A stretch of DNA of 64,000 bases from Streptomyces sp. NBC_00448 (GCF_036014115.1 NZ_CP107913.1:1922001-1986000); one strand, 5' to 3'. Shown: positions 24,701 through 33,164, counted from the stretch's first letter. Made by a program: numbers and translations. Notes: generated by a model not told the origin, from the sequence alone.

Positions 24701-26176
24701 TCAGCCGGCCGCGTTGAGCAGATCGAGCACGCTCTGCTGGCAGCCGTAGTCGCTGCTGCCGGCGCCACCGGCCCAGTGCGGGCCGTACTGGTCGAGGGAG
24801 TTGCGGTCGTTGTCGTACGCCGAGTTCGCCCACGCGGTGAGATCCGCCGCGTAAGGGTGGTCGGACAGCTGGTTGTTCAGCTTGCCGAGCCCGCGCACGT
24901 ACGCGCCCTTGAAGCTCGGGCCGTCGCCGGTGCAGCCGTCACCCTCACCGGGCTCGCGCAGCACCCCGCCGGACTGGAGGTCGACGGTCGACGCGTCGGC
25001 GAGGGTGCGCGCGGTGTCCAGCAGCCCCGAGTCACCGGTCGCCTTGTACAGCTCGGTCAACCCGCCCAGCACCACACCCTGGTTGTACGTCCAGGTGGTC
25101 TGGCCGTTGTTGACGCAGGAGTCGTTCAGGCCGTCGTTGATCATGTGGTCGCCGTTGATCATGCCGCTGTTCTGGAACCACGACCACTCGGTGTTCGCCC
25201 GACCGAGGTAGCTGGTGTCACCCGAAATCCGGTTGTGCAGCGCGGCGTTCAGATACAGGTACAGCTCGTTGGTGATCGCGTTCTTGTACTCGCCGTCGGT
25301 GTTCCAGCGCACCCCGCCGCCGCACGTGTCGTTCCAGTTGTCGAACATGTGGTCCGCGTCGGCTCGCGCGGTGTTCAGGTAGCGGCTGTCACCGGTCGCG
25401 TCGTAGGCGTCGACCCAGGCCAGGCCCCACCAACCGGTGTCGTCCAGATAGCTGTTGGTGAAGTTCCCGTCCTGCGCGTTGATGTTCGCGTCGTACGTCT
25501 CGCTGATCGCGTACTTGTAACTCGGCATGCCGCTGATCCGGGCGTCGTCGATGATCGCGGTGAGCGCGTTGGCGCTGGTCCACCAGCCGTTGCCGCCGAA
25601 CAGCTTGGTGCCGCGGTCGTACGACATCATCAGCGCGGTCGCCGCGGCGGTGCCCCGGGACCACGCGTTCCAGGTGGTGCGCGCCCACGAGGTGCACGCG
25701 ATGTCGCTCGAACCGGACGCCTGGCCGCAGGCCCGCACCGCGCCGACGCCCTCGTTGTTCCAGTCGTCGACGTTGTACATCAGGGTGCGCCAGCCGCCCG
25801 ACCCGGACGGCACCGAGGTGTCGCCGAGCTTGCTGCCGTCGCTCCAGGTCCGGCCGCCGTCCATCGAACGGTCCAGCCACACCTCGTCGCCCGCGCCGCC
25901 GTTGTCGATCGACGCCCACGCCATCGCGTCCGCGTCGTCGACGTGCAACACGATCGAACGCGAGTTGACCGACGTGCTCACCGGCTGCCGGTCCTGCGTG
26001 CTCAGCGCCGGGTCGCGGGCGTCGCAGTACGTGTTGCAGATCGTGCTGGCCGCGCTCACCGAGGGCGCCGCGGACGCCACCTCCGCCGGTGGCGCCGAGC
26101 CTTGCGCCACGGCGGTTGACATCGTTGTCAGGGCGGCCGCGAGGACGGCGATGCGCAGTGGTCTCATTGCACGCAT
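24701..26176 (-). CDS. Secreted glycoside hydrolase family 76 (alpha-1,6-mannanase-like)
   Basis: A 491-residue exported enzyme. After the signal peptide (cleavage near AQGSAPPA) there is a segment of about 120 residues with Asp/Trp-rich beta structure, then the (alpha/alpha)6 catalytic domain. The paired catalytic Asp residues of GH76 appear in SYLDDTGWWGLAWVDAYD. Other family marks are NELYLYLNAAL and TYNQGVVLGGLTELY. GH76 enzymes cut alpha-1,6-mannan backbones such as those of yeast cell walls or mycobacterial lipomannan. Start ATG 26176 is set by CAGGAG six bases upstream. A promoter with a LacI-type palindrome precedes it. Confidence 0.88.
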   Translation of the reverse strand: MRAMRPLRIAVLAAALTTMSTAVAQGSAPPAEVASAAPSVSAASTICNTYCDARDPALSTQDRQPVSTSVNSRSIVLHVDDADAMAWASIDNGGAGDEVWLDRSMDGGRTWSDGSKLGDTSVPSGSGGWRTLMYNVDDWNNEGVGAVRACGQASGSSDIACTSWARTTWNAWSRGTAAATALMMSYDRGTKLFGGNGWWTSANALTAIIDDARISGMPSYKYAISETYDANINAQDGNFTNSYLDDTGWWGLAWVDAYDATGDSRYLNTARADADHMFDNWNDTCGGGVRWNTDGEYKNAITNELYLYLNAALHNRISGDTSYLGRANTEWSWFQNSGMINGDHMINDGLNDSCVNNGQTTWTYNQGVVLGGLTELYKATGDSGLLDTARTLADASTVDLQSGGVLREPGEGDGCTGDGPSFKGAYVRGLGKLNNQLSDHPYAADLTAWANSAYDNDRNSLDQYGPHWAGGAGSSDYGCQQSVLDLLNAAG

Positions 26177-26236
26177 GGGGGGCTCCTGAGCGTTTGGCCT
26201 GGCGCACGGGGCACGCCACTTGGGGGGCGCTGGGGG

Positions 26237-26282
26237 GAGAGCGCTCTCGTCGGAAGCTAGCCAGCGGGTGAGGGCGCGTCAA
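26237..26282 (-). promoter_or_regulatory. Promoter plus LacI-type operator for the GH76/SGNH operon
   Basis: On the minus strand TTGACG (26282-26277), a 17-base spacer and TAGCTT (26259-26254) form the promoter. Six bases on is the perfect 12-bp palindrome GAGAGCGCTCTC (26248-26237), at the expected transcription start. It resembles operators of sugar-responsive LacI proteins such as CebR (core GAGCGCTC). No cognate regulator is adjacent. Confidence 0.68.
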
Positions 26283-26817
26283 TAACCCGCGCGGATGGTC
26301 GGATCACTCGGGGGCGGGGGTGCCGTTCGGCCGGGGATAGGGCGGGGGTGCGAAGTGGGGGCGCCGTTCGGCCGGGAGTCGCCGGAGGGGACCCGGGTGG
26401 ACTCGCGCGGGTCCACCCGGGTCCCTCCGGCCCCGTGCGGACTCCTTCGGCACACGCGTCTCATCGGGCGCACTCTTCCCAGGTGGGGGCCGGCCACACC
26501 GGGGTGGGGTGCCCGGGGGCGAGCCGGCGCCCTCTTCGCGTGGCGGGGCTCGGCGATCGCGCGGCGGTCGCGCGGCCGGGAACGGGCCGGGTGCCGAGCT
26601 CCCGTTTTCCGCCGCACCGCACCACGATCCACCACGAGCGCACACATACGGATGGGCGTGGCCCGCTCCGCAGACGTCGGATGTCTCTTCGCGGCGCGAG
26701 GTATGCCCGGGGCGAGGTCGGGAGCCGACCCGGCTTCCCGCTTCCCGCTTCCCGCTTCGGACTTGGGGCCCGGGGCCCGGGGCCCGGGGGCTTCGGGGAA
26801 ACGGGGAAACGGTTCGG
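26283..26817. other. Gene-free GC-rich spacer with hairpin and short tandem repeats
   Basis: No frame here looks like a real gene. A 15-bp perfect hairpin runs from 26388 to 26425 (arms 26388-26402 and 26411-26425, loop TCGCGCGG) and may end transcription from the kinase gene. The 14-mer GCCGTTCGGCCGGG occurs at about 26321 and 26363, the first copy ending GGGA. Heptamer repeats (annotated separately) lie close to the kinase stop. Confidence 0.7.
26734..26785. repeat. Adjacent heptamer tandem repeats
   Basis: CTTCCCG is repeated three times (26734-26754) and begins a fourth; ten bases later GGGGCCC is repeated three times (26765-26785). Both lie within 85 bases downstream of the phosphotransferase stop codon. 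Confidence 0.85.
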
Positions 26818-27723
26818 CTATGCGGTGAGGCGCCGGAGCGAGGCGTGTCCGGGTGGGCCCCAGGTGGGCTTGCCGCCGGGGCGGCCGTGCACGCCGGCGT
26901 TGCCGATGGAGATGCAGGCGAGGGCGCGGCCCACCGCCCAACCGCGGGCGCGTCGCAAGGTCGCGGCGTCCGGAGCCGGCCGGTAGGCGGTGTGGAAGCG
27001 GTCGGCGGCGCCGTCCGGCAGCAGAATCCACGCCGCGGCGAGGTCGAAGGCCGGGTCGCCCGCGAAGAGGTCGCCGAAATCGATCACGCCGGAGAAAGTG
27101 CCGTCCGTGGTAAGGATGTTGGCCGGATGCAGGTCGCCGTGGAGCCAGAGCGGCGGACCGTCCCACTCGGGCGCGGCGGCCGCGTCGTCCCAGACCGCGC
27201 GCACCTTGTCCGGGTCGGAGACCAGTCCCTCCTCGACGGCAGCGGCGAGCCCCCGCACGAAGCCCTCCGTACTGTCGGCCAGCGCTCCCCCGCGGCCCCG
27301 TCCGCTGGGCGCGCCCTCGGGCGCAGGACGGTGAAGGGCCGTCAGGAAGGCGGCCAGAGCGTCGGCCGCCTCCTCCCCGCGCGTGGCGGGAGCGCGGTCG
27401 GCGGGCTCGCCCGGCACCCAAGTGGTGACGATCCAGGGCCGCGGAAACAGCGCGGAGGGCTCACCGAGGCGCTGCGGAACGGGCACCCGCAGCGGAAGGC
27501 CCTCGGCGAGCGAGGGCAGCCAGGTGTACTCCTTGCGCAGCAACTCGTCCGCCGACTCCGTCGCCCACGGCAGCCGTACGGCGAGGTCGTCGCCGAGCCG
27601 CCACAGTTGGTTGTCCCAACCGCGCGCGCCGAGCCGTATCGGGTGACGGGCCAGGTCGGGGTGCTGGTCGCGGAGCAGTTCCCGGACCAGCTCCGCGGTG
27701 ATCTCCGTGTCGGCGTGGGTCAT
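26818..27723 (-). CDS. Aminoglycoside phosphotransferase (APH) fold kinase
   Basis: A 301-residue kinase of the APH/choline kinase fold. The catalytic loop is WLHGDLHPANIL, and the metal-binding segment is VIDFGDLFAGDPAFDLA. The N-terminal lobe has DNQLWRLGDDLAVRLPW with the ATP-site Lys replaced by Arg, which is common in this subfamily. Start chosen at ATG 27723 (MTHADTEI); a longer in-frame form to 27942 would add 73 implausible Arg-rich residues. Such genes are widespread in Streptomyces and are often of unknown substrate rather than true resistance genes. Divergent from the next GNAT gene. Confidence 0.88.
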   Translation of the reverse strand: MTHADTEITAELVRELLRDQHPDLARHPIRLGARGWDNQLWRLGDDLAVRLPWATESADELLRKEYTWLPSLAEGLPLRVPVPQRLGEPSALFPRPWIVTTWVPGEPADRAPATRGEEAADALAAFLTALHRPAPEGAPSGRGRGGALADSTEGFVRGLAAAVEEGLVSDPDKVRAVWDDAAAAPEWDGPPLWLHGDLHPANILTTDGTFSGVIDFGDLFAGDPAFDLAAAWILLPDGAADRFHTAYRPAPDAATLRRARGWAVGRALACISIGNAGVHGRPGGKPTWGPPGHASLRRLTA

Positions 27724-27892
27724 GCGGGCCAACGATAGCCGGGTCCCGGTCCGCGACCGCCGGGCACCGGCCACGGCCGCCCCGGCCACCCTGGTGAGTA
27801 CGAACTCCGCGAGGAAGCGGTGTCGGAGGTGGCGGTGCCGCGGGTGACTTATTGGATTGCCGTCGCCGGGCCCGGTCGGATAAGAAGCTTGC

Positions 27893-28450
27893 ATGCTACG
27901 GGGCGAAAAGGTCGGGCTCAGGGCCCGGCACGACGACGACATCCCGATCCTGCGGGCTGAGCTCTACGACGACGTGGTCAACGCCTCGCGGGCGGAAAGC
28001 GGGCCGTGGCGGCCGATCACGCCGGGCTCGAAGGACCCGCGGCTCGTGGTGGACGACACGGACCGGGGAAGCGTCCCGTTCTCCGTGGTGGAGTTGGGCG
28101 GCGGCACCTTGGTCGGCGCCGCGGTGCTGTGGGGCATCGACACCCACCACCGGTCCGCGCACATCGGCGTCGGGCTGCTGCCGTCATCGCGCGGCAAGGG
28201 CTACGGCGCCGACGTGGTCGCGACGCTGTGCCACTACGGCTTCGTCGTGCGCGGCCTGCACCGGCTGCAGATCGAGACGCTGTCGGACAACACAGCGATG
28301 CTGCGCTCCGCCGAGCGCAACGGCTTCGTCCGCGAAGGGGTGCTGCGCGCCTCGGCCTGGGTGATGGGCGAGTTCCTGGACGAGGTGCTGCTCGGTCTTC
28401 TCGTCCAGGACTGGAAGCCGGACTCACCGGGCCATACAGCTAGGGCCTGA
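27893..28450 (+). CDS. GNAT family acetyltransferase (RimJ/RimL type)
   Basis: A 185-residue acetyltransferase. It begins LRGEKVGLRARHDDDIPILRAELYDD, typical of RimJ/RimL-like enzymes. The acetyl-CoA loop is LLPSSRGKGYGADVV (R-G-K-G-Y-G), followed by LQIETLSDNTAMLRSAERNGFVREG, a hallmark of the group. Divergent from the kinase gene with 169 bases between. A TAAGAA-like -10 sits 12 bases before the start, so the leader is very short. It could modify ribosomal proteins, other protein N-termini or small amines. Confidence 0.9.
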   Translation: MLRGEKVGLRARHDDDIPILRAELYDDVVNASRAESGPWRPITPGSKDPRLVVDDTDRGSVPFSVVELGGGTLVGAAVLWGIDTHHRSAHIGVGLLPSSRGKGYGADVVATLCHYGFVVRGLHRLQIETLSDNTAMLRSAERNGFVREGVLRASAWVMGEFLDEVLLGLLVQDWKPDSPGHTARA

Positions 28451-28540
28451 CCGATGCACCGGTCGGCCTCGTGCGTGATCGGCTGGGTGCGGCATCGGTC
28501 GATGAGCCTGCACCTGCCCTCTGGCGTCAGCGGCGCGTTC

Positions 28541-29039
28541 TTATGCACGGTGAGACCTCTCGTCATGGGCTGAGGCGTACGCGGCGATGCGGGCTGCGTG
28601 GCCGGGGATGTGTCTCGTGGCGCGGAGTTCGATCAGGTCGCGCCAGGGCATTCGTCGTTCGAGGAGGGACTCGCCGTCGCGGCTGAAGAGGTGCAGCAAG
28701 ACCGGCCTCACAGCGGCCCGGTCGGGGACTTCCCGGAGCACCTCGCCGAGCTCAAGTGCGTGGGCCCGGATCATCGCAACACGATGCTGGTGGCTGGTCG
28801 AGGCGATGAGTTCGGCGATGGCGCCCTCGTCCATCGCGTGCTGATTGTCGACGACTGCTGGGTGGCCTTGAAGGATGTCGCGGGCTGCAGCAGTGCAGGA
28901 TCGGGTCGCTGAGCGCCAGATGGCTGAGGGTCCAGTCGATGTCGTCTTGTGCCGGTGCCGGGTAGCTGGTCGTGTCCGGGATTGACTCGGCAATGGTCAG
29001 TAGGCCGCGATAGGCAGCCTCAAGTTGGGTGGTGTCCAC
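28541..29039 (-). pseudogene. Conserved hypothetical protein broken by a one-base frameshift
   Basis: The first part is read in one frame from 29039 (MDTTQLEAAYRGLLTIAESIP ... LSHLALSDPIL), and the rest in another (AARDILQGHPAVVDNQHAMDEGAIAELIAS ... AAYASAHDERS). Joining the two by removing one base near 28894-28897 gives a continuous protein of about 165 residues, so the gene has a +1 frameshift or the assembly has an error. I recall similar intact proteins in actinomycetes but no function. It begins with a DinB-like helical look, yet no metal motif can be assigned. Confidence 0.7.
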
Positions 29040-29082
29040 GGGGCCTTCTCTTGTGAGGGTTGCCGGCGCCAGTTACTCGTGG

Positions 29083-30345
29083 TCAGTTACCGGGATCGGT
29101 GGGTGCGTGGCGGTTGGTGCGGCTGAGCGCGATGAGCACGAGCAGGGACAGGACTGCGACGATTCCGGCGAACCAGCTCACAGCAGTGGTGAGGCTCATC
29201 GTGGTGGCGAGGAGTCCGACGCCGAGGACGGGCAGTCCGACGCCGGTGTAGACGATGACGTAGAAGCTCGAGAGCACCTCGGCGCGGCTGCTGTCAGGAG
29301 CCGCGTTGTTGACCGTGGTGAGTCCGCCGAGGAACACCAACCCGTGGCCGATGCCTGCCAGGAGCGTCGCTCCCAGAAGCAGCGCGAGCGAGGGCGCGCT
29401 CCCGACCAGCACAAGAAGTCCGAGGCCCAGCGCCAAGACCGGCAGGCCAACGAGCTGGAGGCGGCGCGGTGGTCGTCCGTAGGCGAGGAGCTGAACGACG
29501 GCTGAGCAGGCCAGCATCAGTGCCGCCGTTCCTCCGCCGAGTAGCAGGTTCGTACTGTTCGTGAGTGCGACGACGTAGGTCGGAATGAGAGTGAGGAACA
29601 GTCCGATCACCGCGAAGGCGGAGAAGTTGGCTGTCCCGCTGGTCGCGAACACCGCTCGCATCCCGCGCGGAATCTGTGGGCGGCGAGGCCGCCACCGGGC
29701 CCCCTGCTGCGTGGCCGGCATCCGCATGACGGTGATGGCTGCTGGGATCAGCAGCACGATTTCGACGACGAAGGGCACCACGTCAGGTGCCGGTGCGCAC
29801 TGGGCGAGTAGTCCGGCGAGGACTGGGCCGAGACCCAGTCCGCCCACCGATGCCACTGTCGAGACAAGAGCAGCTTTGCGGCGGCTGCCGGAGGGTTCGA
29901 GTTCGCTGAGTGCGGCAGTCAACGCTCCAGATGCCGCGCCAACGGCCAAGCCCTGCAGTATCCGAGCAGCGAACAGCCACCCTGTGCTGGTTGCGAGCGC
30001 GAACCCGAGCGATCCCAGGGCCGCCAGCACGATGGCGGGCAGCAGTACGCGGCGTCGCCCGATCGCATCCGAGAGCGGACCGGCCACCAGCAGAGACGGG
30101 ATGAGCACGGCCACGTAGACGGCGAAGATCAGCGTGACGACGAACGGCGAGAAGCCGAACCTCGTTGCGTAGCTGCGATACAGCGGCGTCGGCAGGTTCG
30201 TTCCGGTCAACAGGATCAGCAGCGTGTAGGCCGTGGCCCAGAACCGCCGCCCGCTCGCCCTACTCGCCCGTGTGCCGCGGCCGGACGGCTCCGCCAGCCC
30301 GCGCGAACAGACGGGCACTTCGGTTGCGCTGGGGTCGGTCGGCAT
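29083..30345 (-). CDS. MFS family efflux transporter
   Basis: A 420-residue major facilitator with about 12 membrane helices. The loop 2-3 signature GPLSDAIGRRRVLL and the TGTNLPTPLYRSY start are typical of sugar/drug exporters of the YfcJ-like type. Start at ATG 30345 preceded by GGGGAG; a TTG at 30360 is also possible. Divergent from an ArsR-type regulator with two near-identical palindromes in the shared promoter region, so the pair is probably a drug- or toxicant-responsive efflux module. The sequence shows no substrate preference. Confidence 0.9.
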   Translation of the reverse strand: MPTDPSATEVPVCSRGLAEPSGRGTRASRASGRRFWATAYTLLILLTGTNLPTPLYRSYATRFGFSPFVVTLIFAVYVAVLIPSLLVAGPLSDAIGRRRVLLPAIVLAALGSLGFALATSTGWLFAARILQGLAVGAASGALTAALSELEPSGSRRKAALVSTVASVGGLGLGPVLAGLLAQCAPAPDVVPFVVEIVLLIPAAITVMRMPATQQGARWRPRRPQIPRGMRAVFATSGTANFSAFAVIGLFLTLIPTYVVALTNSTNLLLGGGTAALMLACSAVVQLLAYGRPPRRLQLVGLPVLALGLGLLVLVGSAPSLALLLGATLLAGIGHGLVFLGGLTTVNNAAPDSSRAEVLSSFYVIVYTGVGLPVLGVGLLATTMSLTTAVSWFAGIVAVLSLLVLIALSRTNRHAPTDPGN

Positions 30346-30360
30346 GCGCTCCCCGTCCAA

Positions 30361-30385
30361 TTATGTTCGCCGATCCCGAACATAA
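30361..30385. promoter_or_regulatory. Operator 1 of the MFS/ArsR intergenic region
   Basis: Perfect inverted repeat TTATGTTCG-N7-CGAACATAA. It overlaps a CATAAT -10-like element (30365-30360) for the leftward MFS gene. Confidence 0.72.
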
Positions 30386-30388
30386 CAG

Positions 30389-30409
30389 ATGTTCGAGTGT
30401 TCCGAACAT
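30389..30409. promoter_or_regulatory. Operator 2 of the MFS/ArsR intergenic region
   Basis: Perfect inverted repeat ATGTTCG-N7-CGAACAT, sharing half-sites and spacing with operator 1 only three bases away. TAGAGT (30416-30421) to its right is a plausible -10 for the regulator, which would make the ATG at 30429 close to leaderless. Confidence 0.72.
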
Positions 30410-30428
30410 GCTTGGTAGAGTAGACGGC

Positions 30429-30776
30429 ATGGCCAGCCGCACCGCAACCACTCTCGTGCACCCGGCTCGCGACGAGTTGGAGTTCACGACCGCGATGACC
30501 GCGCTGAGCGATCCCATCCGACTGGCGATCGTCTCTCGGCTCGCCGATGCGGGACCCGGGGGTGAACTGGCGTGCACCACGTTCGCGCTGCCGGTCAGCA
30601 AGTCCACCCAAAGCGGCCACTTCAAAACCCTGCGCGAGGCTGGGGTGATCTCTCAACGAGACGAAGGGACGAGGCGGCTGAATCGGCTCCGACGCGACGA
30701 CCTCGACGCCCGCTTCCCCGGCCTCCTCGACCTCGTCATCCCTCAAGGGCGCGACGTCATCGCCGGCTGGGCGTAA
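30429..30776 (+). CDS. ArsR-family winged-helix regulator
   Basis: A 115-residue regulator. The winged helix is visible as LSDPIRLAIVSRLADAG, then SKSTQSGHFKTLREAGVISQRDEGTRRLNRLRRDDLDARFPGLL. No Cys pair typical of metal sensors is present in the recognition helix, so it probably senses an organic ligand. The ATG at 30429 lies seven bases after a TAGAGT -10 element, suggesting a leaderless transcript; an ATG at 30408 would add seven residues. It should bind the twin palindromes upstream and repress both itself and the MFS gene. Confidence 0.87.
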   Translation: MASRTATTLVHPARDELEFTTAMTALSDPIRLAIVSRLADAGPGGELACTTFALPVSKSTQSGHFKTLREAGVISQRDEGTRRLNRLRRDDLDARFPGLLDLVIPQGRDVIAGWA

Positions 30777-30989
30777 CCAAGCGGAGAGAGGTGGGAAAGG
30801 CTGGCTGCCAGACCCCAGAGACCGAAGCCCGCCGAAACATCCAGTGCCCGGTCCGGCGCGCCGGACGCTCCTCAGGCTCACGCCGTTCGCCGAGCCGGTC
30901 GGAGTCCGGCTGACCGAGGCCACCACGGAGCACGTGGTGGGAACCCCGGCCCGAGTCCACGCGGGGGCGTTCGGCATCGGGTGCCGTGC

Positions 30990-31397
30990 TCACTGCGCCG
31001 TGCCCGACAGCAGCCAGCGGTGGACGGGGACTTCGAGGAGGAGGCGGGTGCCGGCGGGGCGGGTGGGGGCGGTGACGTCCCAGGCGTACTTCTGCTGGAA
31101 CGCGGCGACGATGTCGGGTGGGAACGGGGTGGAGGTCAGCCGGGCGGTGCCTTCGGCGACGACCGGGAAGCGGCCGTCCTCCAAGGCGAGGGAGACGCGC
31201 GGCTCGTGCCGGATGTTCCTGACCTTGACGGAGAAGTCGTCCGTGCCGATCCACCACCGCGCGGCCTCGTAGACGAACCAGACGGGCGTGACGTGCGAGG
31301 AGCCGTCCGGCCGTACCGTGCAGAGCCAGACGTTGCGTTCCTGGTCCAGGCGCTCGCGGACGGCCGGGCCGGGGTCGGTCGGTGGGAGGGCGTTCAT
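30990..31397 (-). CDS. Pyridoxamine-5'-phosphate-oxidase-fold protein (PPOX class, probably F420- or flavin-binding)
   Basis: A 135-residue split-barrel protein. NVWLCTVRPDGSSHVTPVWFVYEAARWWIGTDD, read across the first strands, is characteristic of the PPOX family common in actinobacteria, many of which bind coenzyme F420. KVRNIRHEPRVSLALEDG follows. Length is normal for the family. It stands alone on the minus strand, so its partner and substrate cannot be inferred. It could also be a haem-binding or biliverdin reductase member. Confidence 0.85.
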   Translation of the reverse strand: MNALPPTDPGPAVRERLDQERNVWLCTVRPDGSSHVTPVWFVYEAARWWIGTDDFSVKVRNIRHEPRVSLALEDGRFPVVAEGTARLTSTPFPPDIVAAFQQKYAWDVTAPTRPAGTRLLLEVPVHRWLLSGTAQ

Positions 31398-31472
31398 CGG
31401 CCCATTGGATCAGCCGGCCGGGGGGACGGCATCAGGCGCGGGCTCGGACCAATGTCCTAGGCGGATGGGAGG

Positions 31473-31865
31473 ATGTCACGCATGGTCTCGGTAGTGCAGA
31501 ACGTGGCGATCGACTGTGCGGATGCGTACGAACTGGCGCGGTTCTGGAGCAAGGTGACCGGGCGGCCGCTGAATCCGGAGGACCGGCCGGGCGACCCGGA
31601 GACCCAGGTGCTGCTGGCGGAGGGCCCGGTACTGCACTTCAACCAGGTACCGGAGCCGAAGACGGTCAAGAACCGGCTCCATCTGTGTCTGCGCCCCGAG
31701 ACCTCACGCGATCAGGAGGTGGAACGGCTGCTCGGCCTCGGTGCCACTTTTGTCGCCGACCACCGCAACCCCGATGGCTCGGGGTGGGCAATCCTCGCCG
31801 ATCCCGAAGGCAACGAATTCTGCGTCCTGCGCAGCGAGTCCGACCGAGCCGCGACAGGTTCCTGA
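31473..31865 (+). CDS. VOC superfamily (glyoxalase-like) protein
   Basis: A 130-residue protein with paired beta-alpha-beta-beta-beta modules. The first is VVQNVAIDCADAYELARFWSKVTGRPL, and the second ends in DPEGNEFCVLRSE with the conserved metal-ligand Glu. This matches the glyoxalase-like domain proteins common in Streptomyces, often of unknown role. The ATG at 31473 may be replaced by one at 31482 (MVSVVQN). Divergent from the PPOX gene by 75 bases. No neighbouring pathway explains it. Confidence 0.85.
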   Translation: MSRMVSVVQNVAIDCADAYELARFWSKVTGRPLNPEDRPGDPETQVLLAEGPVLHFNQVPEPKTVKNRLHLCLRPETSRDQEVERLLGLGATFVADHRNPDGSGWAILADPEGNEFCVLRSESDRAATGS

Positions 31866-32064
31866 CGCTCCCCTGCCGTCCCGGCCGCCGGTTTCACACA
31901 GCGGCAGCCGGTCGTGGGCTCCTCGTTCGGGACACTGCCGGCGAGATCGGCGCGTACGATGCGCGAGACCGTATCTGCGATCAACGCACTCGGGGCGGTC
32001 CATATCTCGCCTGCCGTAACTGAACTGTTTGACGCAATCGGGGAAGATCCGGAGTTGTGGCGCG

Positions 32065-32337
32065 GTGAACACCCATGAGTTGGCAGCCATGCGGCGTGCT
32101 ATTGCAATTTCCGCTCAGGGATTAGGATCGACAAGTCCGAATCCGCCGGTTGGATGCGCCATCCTCGACAGCGAGGGACGAACGGTCGGCGAGGGATACC
32201 ATGTCCGCAAGGGGAATTCGCATGCGGAGGTAAATGCCCTCACCGACGCCGGGAAACACGCCGAGGGCGGAAAGGCGCTGGTGACTCTGGAGCCGTGCAA
32301 TCACTACGGCCGGACGCCACCCTGTCGGGAAGCATTG
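32065..32337 (+). pseudogene. Truncated RibD-type cytidine-deaminase-like gene
   Basis: About 91 codons of the N-terminal deaminase domain of RibD (pyrimidine deaminase of riboflavin synthesis) or a stand-alone relative. The zinc motif is visible as SHAEVNAL and as PCNHYGRTPPC. Homology stops abruptly after PCREAL, where sequence of the leftward IS begins. The reductase half is absent from the whole window. GTG at 32065 gives the usual start VNTHELAAMRRAIAISAQGLGSTSPNPPVG. It is therefore a disrupted gene, and riboflavin synthesis must rely on another copy. Confidence 0.82.
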
Positions 32338-33158
32338 AGCCTTTTCCATCATCGGTCTGAGCTGACCAGATGTAGGGTGAGGACGGCTTGGACGAGGGCT
32401 GTGATGCGTGTGGTGGAGCACCGGAGTTTGCGCAGGAGCCGCCAGTTCTTGAGGGTCGCCATGGCCTGCTCGACGAGTGCGCGGATCTTCGCGTGGGAGC
32501 GGTTCACCGCCTTCTGCCCCGGGGAAAGCGTCTCCCATCGCCCCCAGTACGGGATGCGGACTGTGCCGCCAGCGCCGCGGTAGCCCTTGTCGGCCCAGCA
32601 GGTGACGTGGGCCCGGTCCAGGGCATCGATGATGCCGTGTTCGCGGGCCGCTCGGACGTCGTGGACGGCTCCGGGCAGGGCCGGCGAGGCCCACAGCAGT
32701 CGGCCGAACGGATCGGTGAGAACCTGCACGTTCATGCCGTGTTTCTTGTGTTTCCCGGAGTAGAAGGGCCGGTCCGCGGCGATGCGGTCGATCGGCAGGA
32801 GTGTGCCGTCCAGGAGCACGAACGCCTTCTGCGAGGCAGTGCGGACGGCGTCGGCCAGAGTGGGGGCGAGGACGGCCAGGAGCTCAACGGCCTTGGCGAC
32901 ATCGCGGTATGCGGTCGCGAGCCCCACGCCGAACCCGGTGGCGAGTTGGGCGTAGGTGTGTCCAACGCGCAGGTGAGCGAGGGTGAGAAGGGCTTGGCGG
33001 CCGGCGGGCAGCCGTCGCCAGCGGGAGTTGATGGCCCGGCGATGCCGCCGCAGCTGATCTGCAAGGAAGCGGAGGGCGGAACTGGACACGTCCACGCCGG
33101 ACGGGTAGACAAGCATGCGAAGCCTCTGGTGGAGACGGTTCTCTTGGTCGAAAACCCA
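32338..33158 (-). mobile_element. IS5-superfamily insertion sequence (DDE_4 type) that truncates the RibD-like gene
   Basis: Left edge is set by the loss of RibD homology at about 32338. Right edge is uncertain because the 3' end of a group II intron abuts the transposase leader near 33160. I could not identify terminal repeats confidently. Confidence 0.6.
32349..33116 (-). CDS. IS5-superfamily transposase (DDE_4/HARBI-like endonuclease)
   Basis: A 255-residue transposase beginning MLVYPSGVDVSSSALRFLADQL, the usual start for this Streptomyces group. The helix-turn-helix region is LAHLRVGHTYAQLATGFGVGLATAYRDV. The DDE nuclease is visible as LLDGTLLPIDR (first Asp), HDVRAAREHGI, and WADKGYRGAGG (second Asp), with the Glu in RALVEQAMATLKNWRLLRKLR. 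It appears full length and in frame. The frame is open further upstream to 33185, but that part reads into the adjoining intron end. Confidence 0.88.
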   Translation of the reverse strand: MLVYPSGVDVSSSALRFLADQLRRHRRAINSRWRRLPAGRQALLTLAHLRVGHTYAQLATGFGVGLATAYRDVAKAVELLAVLAPTLADAVRTASQKAFVLLDGTLLPIDRIAADRPFYSGKHKKHGMNVQVLTDPFGRLLWASPALPGAVHDVRAAREHGIIDALDRAHVTCWADKGYRGAGGTVRIPYWGRWETLSPGQKAVNRSHAKIRALVEQAMATLKNWRLLRKLRCSTTRITALVQAVLTLHLVSSDR

Positions 33159-33164
33159 TCGCCG

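Noticed and set aside
26295..26986. Overlapping open frames in the spacer downstream of the kinase gene
   Set aside because: They read through repeats and hairpins in several frames with no family resemblance.
26818..27723. Aminoglycoside resistance gene
   Set aside because: The APH fold is clear but no specific resistance enzyme is matched; such kinases are common and mostly of unknown substrate in Streptomyces.
32029..32583. A 184-residue complete deaminase gene
   Set aside because: Only the first 91 codons resemble RibD; the rest is an accidental continuation into the IS on the opposite strand.
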